NCBI RefSeq assembly: GCF_002949795.1
Contig: NZ_CP026692.1
Coordinates: forward strand, 1,051,501 to 1,115,500
Reading direction: 5' to 3'
Origin: Nostoc sp. 'Lobaria pulmonaria (5183) cyanobiont'
GTDB taxonomy: Bacteria > Cyanobacteriota > Cyanobacteriia > Cyanobacteriales > Nostocaceae
DNA: 64,000 nucleotides
A program made the translations under genes and the position numbers. Below are positions 1 to 9,716 of this stretch, in pieces. Position 1 is the first letter of the stretch; each line of letters starts with the position of its first letter. The notes below the pieces were generated by a model. It had not been told where the DNA came from. It searched no databases and saw only the letters and a program-made list of their open reading frames with translations.

Positions 1-1
1 A

Positions 2-1177
2 CCAAACAACAATTTTTGGAATACCTATGTTCTCATGGCTACTCCATCCCAAATTAGAGAATGCCTCAAGCATGAGAATCGCGTCTACTTAACTCAAATC
101 AACACACCGGAAGAAGTATTAATTGCTGGTGATGATGCAGCCTGTAAGCGAGTGATTCAAACTTTAGGTTGCAACGCTTTCCCCGCCCCCTTCGACCATG
201 TGATACATTGTGAAGCGATGCGATCGCAATTCGAGGAAATCAAGAAGGTAAACACGTTACCATCGCAAACTCTTCCCGGTATTGTATTTTATTCTGCCGC
301 AGATTATCAACCAGTTGCACTTGAAAGTGATGCCATTGCTCACAACATTGCCAAAGGATTGTGCCAAGAACTAGATTTTCCGCAATTAGTTAACCGTGTC
401 TACGGTGATGGAGTCCGAATATTTTTAGAAGCAGGTGCAGGTAGTGTCTGTTCACGATGGATTAATAAAATCCTCGGCGACAAAGAACATATCACAGTCT
501 CTCTAAATCGTAGAGGGATGGATGACCATGCTTCAATGGTTAAAGCATTAGCAAAACTACTCAGTCATCAGGTGAATGTGGATTTATCACCGTTGTACAG
601 CAAAGCCCAAGAAACTGTTAATTCAAAGAAAGCAACATTAAGAACAGTTACCTTGGGTGGAAAAGCGATCGCTGCTACAATTTTGAGCGACGAAAATCGT
701 AAACTTGTGGAAGATTTCGCTGCGGATCTTAGGAGCGATCGCTTCAAAAAACAGCATTTAAATATACCTGATGTCCAACAATCTGAAATCACAGATTCTC
801 TTAATACTTCCAACCAAATCACCCAAGAAGAAAATTACTCCTCTAACATATTGCCTCAGCCAGAAGAAGTAAAACCGAAAAATATCATTGATAACGTTTT
901 TGAAACGAAAGAACAATTACAATCTTCTGAGTCAAGCGCAATTAGACAGCAAGTTCTTCTTTCTTCGCCACCTGTCATCACTCAAAAAATTAGTAGCATC
1001 ATCAGCATGTTCGATTTAAATAAGACACAGTATCAAAAACTTAATGCTAATAATTCAAAGATAACTAAAGCGCACACTGCCTTCTTACAAGCTAGACAAG
1101 ATTACAGTCAACAAATGAGCGAAATCATTCAATTACAACTAGCTTGCGCCCAAAACTTGCTTAACGAAGAATCTTAA
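2..1177 (+). CDS. hglC: Heterocyst glycolipid synthase acyltransferase protein, C-terminal part (HglC/PfaB-like)
   Basis: The reading frame is open from the first bases of the window, so this is the 3' part of a longer gene. The visible start resembles the second half of a malonyl/acyl-CoA acyltransferase domain: a stretch resembling the region around the AT catalytic His (FDHVIHCEAMRS), then GVRIFLEAGAGSVCSRW, which is typical of the AT C-terminus. After about residue 200 comes a low-complexity linker and a short helical tail. The following genes (PfaD-like, ACP-reductase, hetN, hetI) match the order of the heterocyst glycolipid cluster in Anabaena, where this slot is hglC. I infer that the product supplies or transfers acyl units for the long-chain polyketide alcohol aglycone of the heterocyst envelope lipid. 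The domain call is fairly sure; the symbol rests mainly on gene order. Confidence 0.7.
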   Translation, partial: PNNNFWNTYVLMATPSQIRECLKHENRVYLTQINTPEEVLIAGDDAACKRVIQTLGCNAFPAPFDHVIHCEAMRSQFEEIKKVNTLPSQTLPGIVFYSAADYQPVALESDAIAHNIAKGLCQELDFPQLVNRVYGDGVRIFLEAGAGSVCSRWINKILGDKEHITVSLNRRGMDDHASMVKALAKLLSHQVNVDLSPLYSKAQETVNSKKATLRTVTLGGKAIAATILSDENRKLVEDFAADLRSDRFKKQHLNIPDVQQSEITDSLNTSNQITQEENYSSNILPQPEEVKPKNIIDNVFETKEQLQSSESSAIRQQVLLSSPPVITQKISSIISMFDLNKTQYQKLNANNSKITKAHTAFLQARQDYSQQMSEIIQLQLACAQNLLNEES

Positions 1178-1182
1178 TATCT

Positions 1183-1326
1183 CATACCAATTCTCTCTCA
1201 ACTTGCACCGCCTAATTCTTAACTTATCTCTTCCTTGGCGCCCTTCGCGTCTTTCTCTAACGAGACGCTGCGCGAGTGCAGTTCGTTTAAAAATTATTAC
1301 GTGCATCTTCATAGAGAATTGGTATG
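1183..1326. repeat. MITE-like element with perfect 14-bp terminal inverted repeats
   Basis: CATACCAATTCTCT at 1183-1196 is the exact reverse complement of AGAGAATTGGTATG at 1313-1326. The 144-bp unit has no coding capacity and also contains a short GC-rich dispersed motif (around 1235-1285). It sits in the gap between two genes that would otherwise be one operon, ending about 45 bases before the ribosome binding site of the next gene. Confidence 0.75.
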
Positions 1327-1384
1327 AAAATATAGACTCCTTCAACTTTATCATCCATTGCTTGTAATCCGAGGGATAACTGCC

Positions 1385-3061
1385 GTGACAACCGTAGATA
1401 CGGTACTAAGTAAACACGATAATGGCCTTAATTTCTCTGCTTGGTCTTATAACAAAAACCAGGTTTGGAAAGGTTCTTTAGAAACAGTATCTTTTGAGAA
1501 ACAAACCATCAAAGATAAATTGATGGTGTTAAATAAACCCTGCTACATCGTGAAAGTTGCCGGAAAAATCGGTGTCACTAATGAGGGGTATTTATCCCCT
1601 GGTGATAATGGCACAACAGCACAAGTAGAACTCTTAACATTTGCAGCCCCAATCCACATTCAACAATTTGGAGATCCCAATTTTATCTCCTCTCATGGAG
1701 TAAAATATGCTTATGTTACTGGCGCAATGGCTGGTGGAATTGCTTCCGAAGAAATGGTCATTGCACTAGGAAAAGAGCAAATTTTAAGTTCTTTTGGTGC
1801 AGGTGGTTTAACTCCAGAACGTTTGGAAGCAGCCATAAATCGCATTCAACAAGCTTTACCTCAAGGGCCTTATGCCTTTAATTTAATCCACAGTCCTAAT
1901 GAACCTGCGATTGAACGCCGGTCTGTAGATTTATACCTCAAATATCAAGTGAGAACAGTAGAAGCATCTGCATTTCTCGACTTGACCCCCAACATTGTTT
2001 ATTATCGTGTTGCTGGATTGGGGTTAAATAACGCCAATCAAATTGAAATCAAAAATAAAGTCATTGCCAAAATTTCTCGCCGAGAAGTTGCGACTAAATT
2101 TCTGCAACCAGCACCAGCCAGAATACTCAAAGAACTTCTTGAGCAAGGGTTAATTACCGAGTTACAAGCAACCCTTGCAGCCAAAGTTCCAATGGCTGAT
2201 GATATTACCGTCGAGGCTGATTCTGGGGGTCATACAGATAACCGTCCCTTGGTTTGTTTGCTGCCTTCTCTTATTGCCTTGCGGGATGAAATTCAAGCGC
2301 AATATCATTACCAAACACCCATTAGAATCGGTGTAGCAGGGGGAATTGGTACACCTCAATCAGCATTAGCAGCTTTTATGATGGGTGCTGCTTATGTAAT
2401 GACCGGTTCCATTAATCAATCATGCGTTGAATCTGGGGCTTGTGAACATACCAAAAAGTTATTATCCCAAGCAGAAATGGCTGATATGATTATGGCCCCA
2501 GCAGCAGATATGTTTGAAATGGGAGTCAAATTACAAGTTCTCAAACGGGGTACAATGTTCCCGATGCGAGCGCAGAAGTTATTTGAACTCTACCGCGCTT
2601 ATGATTCCATTGAAGAGATTCCTTTGGCAGAAAGAGAGAAATTAGAAAAACAAGTTTTTCGCAAAACTATTGCTGAAGTATGGGAAGGAACTGCGGCTTA
2701 TTTGTCCCAAAAGAATCCTGAGAAACTTGGGAAAGCAGTTAATAATCCTAAACTGAAAATGGCGTTGATTTTCCGATGGTATCTAGGATTATCTTCTCGT
2801 TGGTCTAGTTCTGGTGAAAAAGGTAGAGAAGTAGATTATCAAATTTGGTGTGGCCCGGCAATGGGCGGTTTCAATGACTGGGTACGCGGTTCCTACCTGT
2901 CTGAACCAAATAATCGTGGTGTAGTTGATGTTGCTAATCAAATTATGACTGGTGCAGCCTTTTTGTATCGTGTCCAAAATTTGAAAATTCAAGGACTGCA
3001 AACTTCCGATTATTACAGTCAGTATCACCCTGTTCGTTCTACATCATTGTTGGAGATTTAA
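1385..3061 (+). CDS. PfaD-family FMN enoyl reductase of the heterocyst glycolipid polyketide synthase
   Basis: A PfaD-type trans-acting enoyl reductase: a TIM-barrel flavoprotein related to nitronate monooxygenase that reduces the growing chain on polyunsaturated fatty acid and glycolipid synthases. Seen here are [16 protein letters not shown] in the first third, a [16 protein letters not shown] phosphate-binding stretch near residue 320-335, and the family's C-terminal [10 protein letters not shown]. The frame extends upstream to a TTG at 1358, but GTG at 1385 is preceded at 9 bases by GAGGGA (1371-1376) and gives the N-terminus MTTVDTVL, so I chose GTG (558 residues). The gene lies 3' of the HglC-like gene and stops two bases before hglB, indicating co-transcription with it. 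Confidence 0.82.
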   Translation: MTTVDTVLSKHDNGLNFSAWSYNKNQVWKGSLETVSFEKQTIKDKLMVLNKPCYIVKVAGKIGVTNEGYLSPGDNGTTAQVELLTFAAPIHIQQFGDPNFISSHGVKYAYVTGAMAGGIASEEMVIALGKEQILSSFGAGGLTPERLEAAINRIQQALPQGPYAFNLIHSPNEPAIERRSVDLYLKYQVRTVEASAFLDLTPNIVYYRVAGLGLNNANQIEIKNKVIAKISRREVATKFLQPAPARILKELLEQGLITELQATLAAKVPMADDITVEADSGGHTDNRPLVCLLPSLIALRDEIQAQYHYQTPIRIGVAGGIGTPQSALAAFMMGAAYVMTGSINQSCVESGACEHTKKLLSQAEMADMIMAPAADMFEMGVKLQVLKRGTMFPMRAQKLFELYRAYDSIEEIPLAEREKLEKQVFRKTIAEVWEGTAAYLSQKNPEKLGKAVNNPKLKMALIFRWYLGLSSRWSSSGEKGREVDYQIWCGPAMGGFNDWVRGSYLSEPNNRGVVDVANQIMTGAAFLYRVQNLKIQGLQTSDYYSQYHPVRSTSLLEI

Positions 3062-3063
3062 AA

Positions 3064-4578
3064 ATGACTATAAAACAGTCTTTCACAGCAGACGATATTC
3101 AAGTATTTTTGGTATCTAACCTAGCTAAGTTGCTAGAAGTACCAACTGATGAAATAGATGTCAAAGAACATTTAGAAAACTATGGGTTGGATTCAGCCCA
3201 AGCAATGATTCTAGTAAGTAACTTAGAAAAGTTGCTAGGATTTCAACCATCTCCATTGCTTCTGTGGCATTACCCAAATATTGAAGCTCTTTCACAGCGT
3301 TTAGCTGAAGAAGTGCAAGAAGGTTCACCAGTTCAAGATACAAGGGTGACATCCTCTAATGCCAACACTGCACCCTCTGTTTTAGATTTAAGTGCCGAGG
3401 CTGTTCTTGACCCTACCATTCATCCTGGTGCTGCATCTAACGTACTTGTGGGTGAACCCAAGAATATCTTTTTAACTGGAGGAACAGGCTTTTTAGGAGC
3501 CTTTATCATCCGGGAATTGCTTCAGAAAACTAATGCGGATATCTATTGCTTAGTACGTGCTGCTAATGCCGAAGAAGGCAAAAGCAAACTGCAAAATAAT
3601 CTGCAACAATATGCAATTTGGCAGGAAGAATTTAACTCCAGAATTATTCCGATTGTCGGCGATTTATCTCAGCCCTTATTAGGTGTTGGCTCTGAACAGT
3701 TTCAAATTTTAGCTACCAATATTGATACTATTTATCATAGTGGAGCTTTGTTGAATTATGTTTTTCCTTACTCAGCACTGAAGGCAGCCAATGTTTTAGG
3801 AACGCAGGAAGTTTTGAGATTGGCTTGTCAAATTCAAGTCAAGCCTGTACATTACGTTTCTAGTGTGGCTGTTTTTGAATCTACTGCTTATGCTGGCAAG
3901 GTTGTCAAAGAACAGGATGAATTCAATCATTGGGAAGGTATTTATCTTGGTTACTCCCAAACTAAATGGGTAGCTGAAAAGTTAGTCAAAATTGCTCGTG
4001 ACCGCGGACTTCCTGTAACTATCCATAGACCTCCACTGATTTCAGGTGATAGCAAAACAGGTATTTGTAACACACATGACTTTATCAATCTGATGACCAA
4101 GGGCTGTCTACAAATGGGATATTTCCCTGATGTAGATTATATGTTGGATATGTCTCCTGTGGACTATGTAAGTAAAGCGATTGTTTATCTATCACAGCAA
4201 AAAGAATCCATAGGCAAAGCTTTCAATTTACAACATCCCCAACCTGCTGCTTTGAAAATGCTAGTTGAGTGGATACGCTCATTTGGTTATTCTGTTGAGA
4301 TGATTCCCTATGAGAAATGGCAATCAGAGTTAATTAATAATGTGACTTCTGTGGATAATCCTTTGTACACCTTGCGACCCTTTTTACTAGAACGTTGGTC
4401 TGATGAACAACTGACTATTCCTGATTTGTACTTACAAGCTAGAAGACCCCATATTAGCTGTCAAGATACTCTTCATGCATTGGCAGGCAGTTCTATTGCT
4501 TGCCCTCCGATTGACTCTCAATTGTTTATGACCTATACTGCTTATTTGATTCAAACTGGTTTCTTAAATATCGCTTAG
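3064..4578 (+). CDS. hglB: Acyl carrier protein-thioester reductase of heterocyst glycolipid synthesis (HglB/HetM)
   Basis: Two domains. Residues 1-85 are an acyl carrier protein with the phosphopantetheine serine at 44 in GLDSAQAM. Residues 133-504 are a thioester reductase/short-chain dehydrogenase-like domain with the NAD(P)-binding motif TGGTGFLG (138-145), VGD near 199, and a YSQTK active-site pair (Tyr297, Lys301). Its expected role is reductive release of the completed polyketide as a long-chain alcohol, the aglycone of the heterocyst envelope glycolipid. The length (504) matches HetM/HglB of Anabaena as I recall it. The ATG follows the stop of the PfaD-like gene by two bases, so the pair is probably translated from one mRNA. 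The ACP needs a phosphopantetheinyl transferase, and one (hetI) lies nearby. Confidence 0.9.
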   Translation: MTIKQSFTADDIQVFLVSNLAKLLEVPTDEIDVKEHLENYGLDSAQAMILVSNLEKLLGFQPSPLLLWHYPNIEALSQRLAEEVQEGSPVQDTRVTSSNANTAPSVLDLSAEAVLDPTIHPGAASNVLVGEPKNIFLTGGTGFLGAFIIRELLQKTNADIYCLVRAANAEEGKSKLQNNLQQYAIWQEEFNSRIIPIVGDLSQPLLGVGSEQFQILATNIDTIYHSGALLNYVFPYSALKAANVLGTQEVLRLACQIQVKPVHYVSSVAVFESTAYAGKVVKEQDEFNHWEGIYLGYSQTKWVAEKLVKIARDRGLPVTIHRPPLISGDSKTGICNTHDFINLMTKGCLQMGYFPDVDYMLDMSPVDYVSKAIVYLSQQKESIGKAFNLQHPQPAALKMLVEWIRSFGYSVEMIPYEKWQSELINNVTSVDNPLYTLRPFLLERWSDEQLTIPDLYLQARRPHISCQDTLHALAGSSIACPPIDSQLFMTYTAYLIQTGFLNIA

Positions 4579-4590
4579 GCATTCATAGCT

Positions 4591-4735
4591 TGTGTAGGAT
4601 GTTTAAAAAGTGTTTTGCTGTGATTTTAGGCATTTAGAGATCCCCCATAACCCCCCTTAAAAAGAGGGTAACTGGAGTCAAAGTCCCCCTTTTTTAGGGG
4701 GATTTAGGAGGATCTCTAAGCTTAGGAACGTAATT
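4591..4735. repeat. Dispersed palindromic element, diverged copy A
   Basis: The core is an imperfect inverted repeat: TTAGAGATCCCCCATAA (from 4634) is answered by GGGGGATTTAGGAGGATCTCTAA (ending near 4719), with an AACTGGAGTCAAAG centre. The left flank AGGATGTTTAAAAAGTG...TTTTGCTGTGA is shared with the copy at 60677-60846. Here the right terminal repeat is not recognisable, so this copy is probably truncated. Confidence 0.6.
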
Positions 4736-5255
4736 CGCTATTTTAGATACTCTTGGTGCGTTACAGAAGCCGTAACACACCCTACAAAATAATTTTGTTT
4801 AGTCAATTTTTTCAAACCCAGTACTACTGAATAGCTAATATTTCAAATGCCAGCAACAACTGATACACCAACAGAGGCAAGATAATTGCCCTGTTTTTTT
4901 ATGCTCAATAAGGTAAATTTTTAGTATCTACCTCTTGACAGAAGTAATCGAGGATAGAATGGTTAGTGTCGGGCACAAAAGTTTGATTTTACCTGCTAGC
5001 TTTTGATTACTTACAAAAATCAGCGCTAGGAGTTTGAAATAACCGAACTTCTTAAATGCTCAACTTCTTCGATGCATAAATCCTAAATTTGCGTTTGGAT
5101 TGCTACATCTATCTAACGCATCACACAAGCATTTGAAAGGGTAATAACTTAAGACGTTTATCGTTGGTTCAGGTATTACGCGCACTTAATTGTAGAACGA
5201 GAACCACTGTAAATGCAACGCAGCTTCATCAAGTTGAATTCACCAATATTCCTAT
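4736..5255. other. Intergenic region upstream of hetN
   Basis: About 520 AT-rich bases with no credible open reading frame. The stretch GCGTTACAGAAGCCGTAACACACCCTAC (about 4759-4787, two halves of a common cyanobacterial dispersed repeat) is recognisable. I looked for a GTA-N8-TAC NtcA box and saw no convincing one. The hetN promoter presumably lies here, but I cannot place it. Confidence 0.4.
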
Positions 5256-6059
5256 ATGAACACAACACATCAAGGTCGGAGTAAAAAAACTGCTCTTATT
5301 ACAGGGGCAGCTGGTGGAATTGGATACGAATTAGCATGTCTTTTTGCTGCTCATGATTACAATCTGGTCTTAGTAGACAGAAATGGGTTAAAGCTTGTAG
5401 AAATTGCAGCTAAATTCCAAGAAAAATTTGGAAATTTTGTCAAAACTATTGTTAAGGATCTATCAATATCAACAGCTCCTGAAGAAATTTTCACAGAGTT
5501 GCAAAAAGCCGATATTAATGTTGACGTGCTGGTAAATAATGCTGGATTTGGTATCTATGGATTATTTCACGAAACAGACCTAGCTACTGAATTGGAAATG
5601 CTACAGGTAAATTTGGTGTGTCTCACCCATTTAACCAAGCTATTCGTAAAGGGCATGGTAAAGCAAGGTAATGGCAAAATATTAAACGTCGCTTCGGCTG
5701 CTGCCTTTCAACCTGGGCCTTTGATGGCGGTTTATTTTGCGACTAAAGCCTATATCTTATCTTTTTCAGAAGCGATCGCTAATGAATTAGAAGGTACAGG
5801 TGTCACTGTGACAGTTCTTTGCCCAGGCTCAACTGCATCTGGCTTTCATGAAAGAACGGGAATGGCTGACTCTAAGTTGCTCAAGGGTAAGAGGATGATG
5901 GATGCACAAACAGTAGCCGAAATTGGTTTTCACGCCTTAATGAAGGGCAAAACCATTGCGATTCCTGGCTTTATGAATAAATTACTTGCAAAAAGTGTCA
6001 GATTTGTACCCAGAAAGCTGGTAACAAAAATTGTACGAAATATGCAGGAAGATAAGTAA
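5256..6059 (+). CDS. hetN: HetN, short-chain dehydrogenase-like heterocyst pattern protein
   Basis: A 267-residue classical SDR: cofactor motif TGAAGGIG (17-24), NNAG (94-97), Ser147, Tyr160 and Lys164 of the catalytic set. Its position between hglB/hetM and hetI is the diagnostic context for hetN, which in Anabaena maintains heterocyst spacing and prevents HetR activity in neighbouring cells. In Anabaena the inhibitory activity is attributed to an internal ERGSGR peptide. At the aligned place, just before the ILNVAS strand, this protein reads KQGNGK (136-141), so the signal sequence is absent. The SDR active site is intact, so an enzymatic role remains possible. The protein could instead be a ketoacyl reductase serving glycolipid synthesis, but the gene order favours hetN. 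Confidence 0.85.
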   Translation: MNTTHQGRSKKTALITGAAGGIGYELACLFAAHDYNLVLVDRNGLKLVEIAAKFQEKFGNFVKTIVKDLSISTAPEEIFTELQKADINVDVLVNNAGFGIYGLFHETDLATELEMLQVNLVCLTHLTKLFVKGMVKQGNGKILNVASAAAFQPGPLMAVYFATKAYILSFSEAIANELEGTGVTVTVLCPGSTASGFHERTGMADSKLLKGKRMMDAQTVAEIGFHALMKGKTIAIPGFMNKLLAKSVRFVPRKLVTKIVRNMQEDK

Positions 6060-6135
6060 GCTGGTTGTCATTTGTCATTTGTCATTTGTCCACAAAATCT
6101 CTCTTGTTTTACCCAGGAAATGAGCTTAATCAACA

Positions 6136-6855
6136 TTAATATTGCCAGCATTTTAAGTCCCAGCCAAAATCCGCCACTGCAACAGCAGCAACATAATTGT
6201 TAGCAGGTACTAGTTCAAAAAGACTCCAGTCTTCAGTTATCTGTAACTTGGCTGGTTCTGTGAGAGTCAGGGATACTTCAACTTGCTCTAACTGGGATAG
6301 TCCGTCTCCAGTTGCCTTTAAATAAGCTTCCTTACAAGTCCAGTAACGGAAAAATACCTCCTGCTGTTGGTTGGGAGATAGCGATCGCAACATCTCATAT
6401 TCTCTCGGTAAAAAGAACCGTTTGGCAAGAGCTTCTAAATCAGACATCGGGCGAATATATTCTAGGTCTACACCAATTTGACGAGTGCAATTCACCGCAC
6501 ACAAACCCAAACCTTGGGAATGAGATAAGTTAAACGCCAGTCCACTATCAGCAAATGCATCTGCTAATACTGGTTTGCCACGCTGTTGATAATTAAACTT
6601 TACTTGTGATGGCTTGATATCCAAATAGCGACCTAATATAGTTCGCAAAATACCACGACCAGCAATGAAACGCTGTCGATGTTCCTGAAAATAGAACCGT
6701 TCAGCACGAGCCGTTTCGTCACTGGAAAGAGTTGCTGCTAAATTTTGCAGTTGTGTTTCCGGTTGCTCAAGGTCTATGTGCCAGACATGAATCTCATCCG
6801 GTAGCAAAGTTAAATCCGTCGGTGCAGGTAGCCAAATATCATTAGAAGCGGTCAT
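6136..6855 (-). CDS. hetI: 4'-phosphopantetheinyl transferase HetI (Sfp type)
   Basis: A 239-residue Sfp-type phosphopantetheinyl transferase. It has the hallmark IGVDLEYIRP (Mg2+-binding Asp and Glu) and WTCKEAYLKATGDGLS (Glu and Lys of the second motif), plus FNLSHSQGLGLCAV before them. It transfers the phosphopantetheine arm from CoA to carrier-protein serines, here most plausibly Ser44 of HglB and the other carrier domains of the glycolipid synthase. It converges on hetN with a 76-bp gap. This arrangement is the same as in Anabaena. Confidence 0.9.
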   Translation of the reverse strand: MTASNDIWLPAPTDLTLLPDEIHVWHIDLEQPETQLQNLAATLSSDETARAERFYFQEHRQRFIAGRGILRTILGRYLDIKPSQVKFNYQQRGKPVLADAFADSGLAFNLSHSQGLGLCAVNCTRQIGVDLEYIRPMSDLEALAKRFFLPREYEMLRSLSPNQQQEVFFRYWTCKEAYLKATGDGLSQLEQVEVSLTLTEPAKLQITEDWSLFELVPANNYVAAVAVADFGWDLKCWQY

Positions 6856-7346
6856 TGAGTCAAAAAGTCAAAGTTGTACTTTAATAGTTTGTTTAATTAC
6901 GACGATTATTATGGGTGGATCTGGTTTGAGGCTTTAGCATTACTATATACAACTGCGCGTGTTTTTCCTAGAATCTGTCATAGGTGTTGTTAGATATTAA
7001 GTCTAGTTGTAAACATGAATACAGGTAGCCGCAATTGCTTTTGCTGGCTAAATATTATAATTTATTACTCTAGATGTATACTCCTCAACTCCACGTTAAA
7101 TCCCCTGAGAGAGAATACTTTAAAACTCTTGACAGAGAATCGCAAATTTTATTTTGGCTACAACATTAGCTATTACAGCATTACTCAAAGGAACTACGAC
7201 CAATGTCTGCAAGTGTTCTGAAGTAGATATCTCTTCAGTAGTAAATAGTTTTTCTCCGAAAGTGTTAAATCTGGAACAAAAAAACCTTGCCAAAGCTTGT
7301 TAAAAACCTATTACAACTACTTTTTTGTAGAACATAGTGAGGATGA
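6856..7346. other. Intergenic region between hetI and a small membrane-protein gene
   Basis: About 490 AT-rich bases. A 68-codon frame at 7015-7221 has no family resemblance, no ribosome binding site and a composition like spacer DNA, so I do not call it. The promoters of hetI (leftward) and of the small gene at 7347 (rightward) must lie here. Confidence 0.35.
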
Positions 7347-7514
7347 ATGATTATTAATTTGGAGTACTTTGCCTTCTTTATACTGCTACTAGCGGCGCTG
7401 CTACTAGCAATTAGGCAAATGAGCGTTGCTTTGGATGAGTTAGATATTGAGCGCTTTACTCTCTGGACAGGTATTGCTTCTGTTATTGCTGGTTTACCAA
7501 TAATATTGTGGTAG
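7347..7514 (+). CDS. Small hypothetical membrane protein (55 residues)
   Basis: A short open frame starting ATG at 7347 with an upstream GTGAGGA (7337-7343) at suitable spacing. The product begins with a strongly hydrophobic segment (about residues 7-22, YFAFFILLLAALLLAI), then a polar stretch with several acidic residues, then a second hydrophobic end (about 42-55, GIASVIAGLPIILW). It looks like a two-span or hairpin thylakoid or plasma membrane peptide. I do not recognise the family. It stands alone between hetI and a divergent region, with no operon partner. The amphipathic design and the Shine-Dalgarno sequence support a real gene; conservation is untested. Confidence 0.5.
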   Translation: MIINLEYFAFFILLLAALLLAIRQMSVALDELDIERFTLWTGIASVIAGLPIILW

Positions 7515-7608
7515 CTTCTGGGTCAATGCCATCCTCTCTATTTTGGGCTTTTAAGCAATACGACTCCATTCGTCGAGTATCCTAGCAACTAGAATATTTT
7601 CTCGCCTA

Positions 7609-8670
7609 TTATTTTCTTTGTTGCTCCAACCATTCTAAAACCCGATTCCATGCCCACCAAGGATCGGAATCTTGTACCTGACGCTGGCACTCTTTACTGC
7701 TTAAATACCCAACATGACCGCCGTATTGAGTGAGGAACAAATCTATTGCCGGATTGCGATCGCAGGCATCTTGCAATTCCGGTATAATGGCTGGGTCAAA
7801 AAGTGGGTCATCAGCAGCATATAGAATCAAAGTCGGTTTCGAGATTTGTGGCAATACTTGTAAAGCACTACTAGCTTGGTAATATGCTTCCACAGAAGGA
7901 AAACCTAGTTGCTTAATTACCAATTCATTATCAAAACCCCAAATGCTGTTCGCCCGTTCAATCGCTTCTGGATTAAGGCTTCCAGGGTGGGCATCATGGA
8001 TTCGCCACGCTAGTTTTTTTAAATTTTGGGCAATCCCTGCTTCCAAATATCTGCCAAAGGGTTTTGTTACCAGATAAGATAGCGATCGCTCAGAATCTAA
8101 ACTGGGACAAATCACCATACCACCACCAATATCGCTATCTTCTAGCCCTAAATCTCCATGCTCTCTAATCACTTCACCAGAGACTTTCAGCGCCCATAGC
8201 GCCAATTGCCCTCCTAAAGAAAATCCTGTAAACCAGAATTTTCCCGGACATCCCATTGCCTTAGCAGCAGCGGCAATGCGAACATAATCTTCCCCCTCAT
8301 ACAATCCATCAGAAGTCAGAGTTGGCGACAAGTCGGCGGTTTTACCGTGGGCACGCCAATCAAATAACACTACAGCGTACCCTTGAGCGTAGGCTTTACG
8401 TCCTAGCACCCTCAAAGACCATTCCGTCTTTAACTCTCCAGTAATGCCATAAGTACCAATAATTGTGCTATGAGCATTTTCAGGAATGGCAACCAAGCCA
8501 AAAATTGGCACACCTTGCCCACCTATAAAGATTTTTTCGTGATAAGACGGTTCTGGGTTTTGATTAGTACTTTCCCAGTAACGGCTTCCCCACAAAGCGG
8601 TGTATATAGTCATCATTACACCATTTTGTAAAAACCAAGACGGATTGTAGGGGGGAGTATAACAGATCAT
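7609..8670 (-). CDS. Alpha/beta-fold hydrolase (YheT/COG0429-like)
   Basis: A 353-residue alpha/beta hydrolase. The nucleophile elbow is GFSLGG (Ser at about 149), an acid residue sits in YAADDPLFD, and the catalytic His is in the C-terminal TQYGGHVGYL. The layout matches the YheT/embryogenesis-associated hydrolase family, whose substrates are poorly known (lipid esters are the usual guess). The first ATG (8670) gives MICYTPPYNPSWFLQNG; an internal MMTIYTAL start at 8613 is possible. Single gene, divergent from rpaA with a 162-bp intergenic stretch holding both promoters. Confidence 0.8.
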   Translation of the reverse strand: MICYTPPYNPSWFLQNGVMMTIYTALWGSRYWESTNQNPEPSYHEKIFIGGQGVPIFGLVAIPENAHSTIIGTYGITGELKTEWSLRVLGRKAYAQGYAVVLFDWRAHGKTADLSPTLTSDGLYEGEDYVRIAAAAKAMGCPGKFWFTGFSLGGQLALWALKVSGEVIREHGDLGLEDSDIGGGMVICPSLDSERSLSYLVTKPFGRYLEAGIAQNLKKLAWRIHDAHPGSLNPEAIERANSIWGFDNELVIKQLGFPSVEAYYQASSALQVLPQISKPTLILYAADDPLFDPAIIPELQDACDRNPAIDLFLTQYGGHVGYLSSKECQRQVQDSDPWWAWNRVLEWLEQQRK

Positions 8671-8832
8671 AGACTATAAGATTTCGTTTAGTTGAGTTGA
8701 GTCTTGATTTCACAGTCATTTAATCTTAATATTTATGTAAGATTTAAAATCTTTTTTAGAATCGATTCAAAAATCTTTGTATCTATCAAAGGTTGTTAAT
8801 TATCCTTAATAAGTAGTAATAATTTTTTAAGA

Positions 8833-9576
8833 ATGCCGAGGATTCTTGTCATAGACGATGACCCAGCGATTTCAGAACTAGTTGCCGTCAACTTGGAAAT
8901 GGCTGGCTACGATGTTAGTCAAGCTGAAGACGGCATCAAAGGTCAAGCGCTGGCTCTCCAGCTACAACCAGACTTGATCATGCTCGATTTAATGTTGCCC
9001 AGGGTAGATGGGTTTACTGTTTGCCAACGTCTGCGGCGCGACGATCGCACCTCTGAGATTCCGGTGTTAATGTTGACGGCTTTGAGCCAAACTCAGGATA
9101 AGGTGGAAGGCTTCAATGCTGGCGCAGATGACTACCTCACCAAACCTTTTGAAGTTGAAGAACTGCTGGCGCGGGTGCGGGCACTTTTGCGGCGTACTGA
9201 CCGGATTCCCCAAGCTGCAAAGCATAGTGAGATTCTCAACTATGGCTCATTAACCCTCGTTCCCGAAAGATTTGAGGCAATATGGTTCAACGAGACGGTG
9301 AAATTGACTCACTTGGAATTTGAGCTACTTCACTGCTTGCTGCAACGCCACGGTCAAACAGTTTCTCCCAGCGAAATCCTCAGAGAAGTTTGGGGCTACG
9401 ATCCTGATGATGACATAGAAACGATTCGAGTCCATATTCGCCACTTAAGAACCAAGCTAGAACCAGATCCCCGCCACCCCCGCTATATCAAGACAGTATA
9501 TGGTGCTGGATACTGTCTTGAATTACCCGGTATCCCTCCATCAAACGAAGGGGCTTCGGTAACAGTCGTTGAATGA
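8833..9576 (+). CDS. rpaA: Response regulator RpaA (OmpR family, circadian output)
   Basis: A 247-residue OmpR/PhoB-type regulator. The receiver domain spans residues 1-120 with acidic pocket DDD (8-10), phosphoacceptor Asp52 in MLDLML, and Lys104 in YLTKPF. The winged-helix DNA-binding domain (about 130-232) ends in [12 protein letters not shown]. The whole sequence matches RpaA as I know it from Synechococcus, including [17 protein letters not shown] and [18 protein letters not shown]. RpaA is phosphorylated by SasA downstream of the KaiABC clock and drives dusk gene expression; it also affects phycobilisome coupling. The gene is monocistronic, with AT-rich flanks on both sides. Confidence 0.92.
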   Translation: MPRILVIDDDPAISELVAVNLEMAGYDVSQAEDGIKGQALALQLQPDLIMLDLMLPRVDGFTVCQRLRRDDRTSEIPVLMLTALSQTQDKVEGFNAGADDYLTKPFEVEELLARVRALLRRTDRIPQAAKHSEILNYGSLTLVPERFEAIWFNETVKLTHLEFELLHCLLQRHGQTVSPSEILREVWGYDPDDDIETIRVHIRHLRTKLEPDPRHPRYIKTVYGAGYCLELPGIPPSNEGASVTVVE

Positions 9577-9675
9577 AATCACGCTAAATTAACCTTAAAC
9601 TTTGCCATCACTTAGGCAATAACTCTCAGAAACTATTATTCCTTACCGTTTTGTTAAGGTTATTGGTGAGATTTT

Positions 9676-9716
9676 CCGATAGTAGAGATGTTCCAATGCA
9701 ACGCCTCTACTATCGG
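9676..9716 (+). terminator. Stem-loop 100 bases after rpaA, possible terminator
   Basis: CCGATAGTAGAG (9676-9687) pairs perfectly with CTCTACTATCGG (9705-9716) across a 17-base loop. The following bases (GAAATTATTTTATCC) are only moderately T-rich, so this may be a weak terminator or a 3' processing or stability structure for the rpaA transcript. Confidence 0.45.

Noticed and set aside
4579-5255. NtcA or HetR binding site upstream of hetN
   Set aside because: No GTA-N8-TAC with a properly spaced -10 element was found by eye, and HetR sites lack a motif strict enough to call.
7015-7221. 68-codon plus-strand frame
   Set aside because: AT-rich composition, no ribosome binding site and no recognisable motif; looks like spacer.
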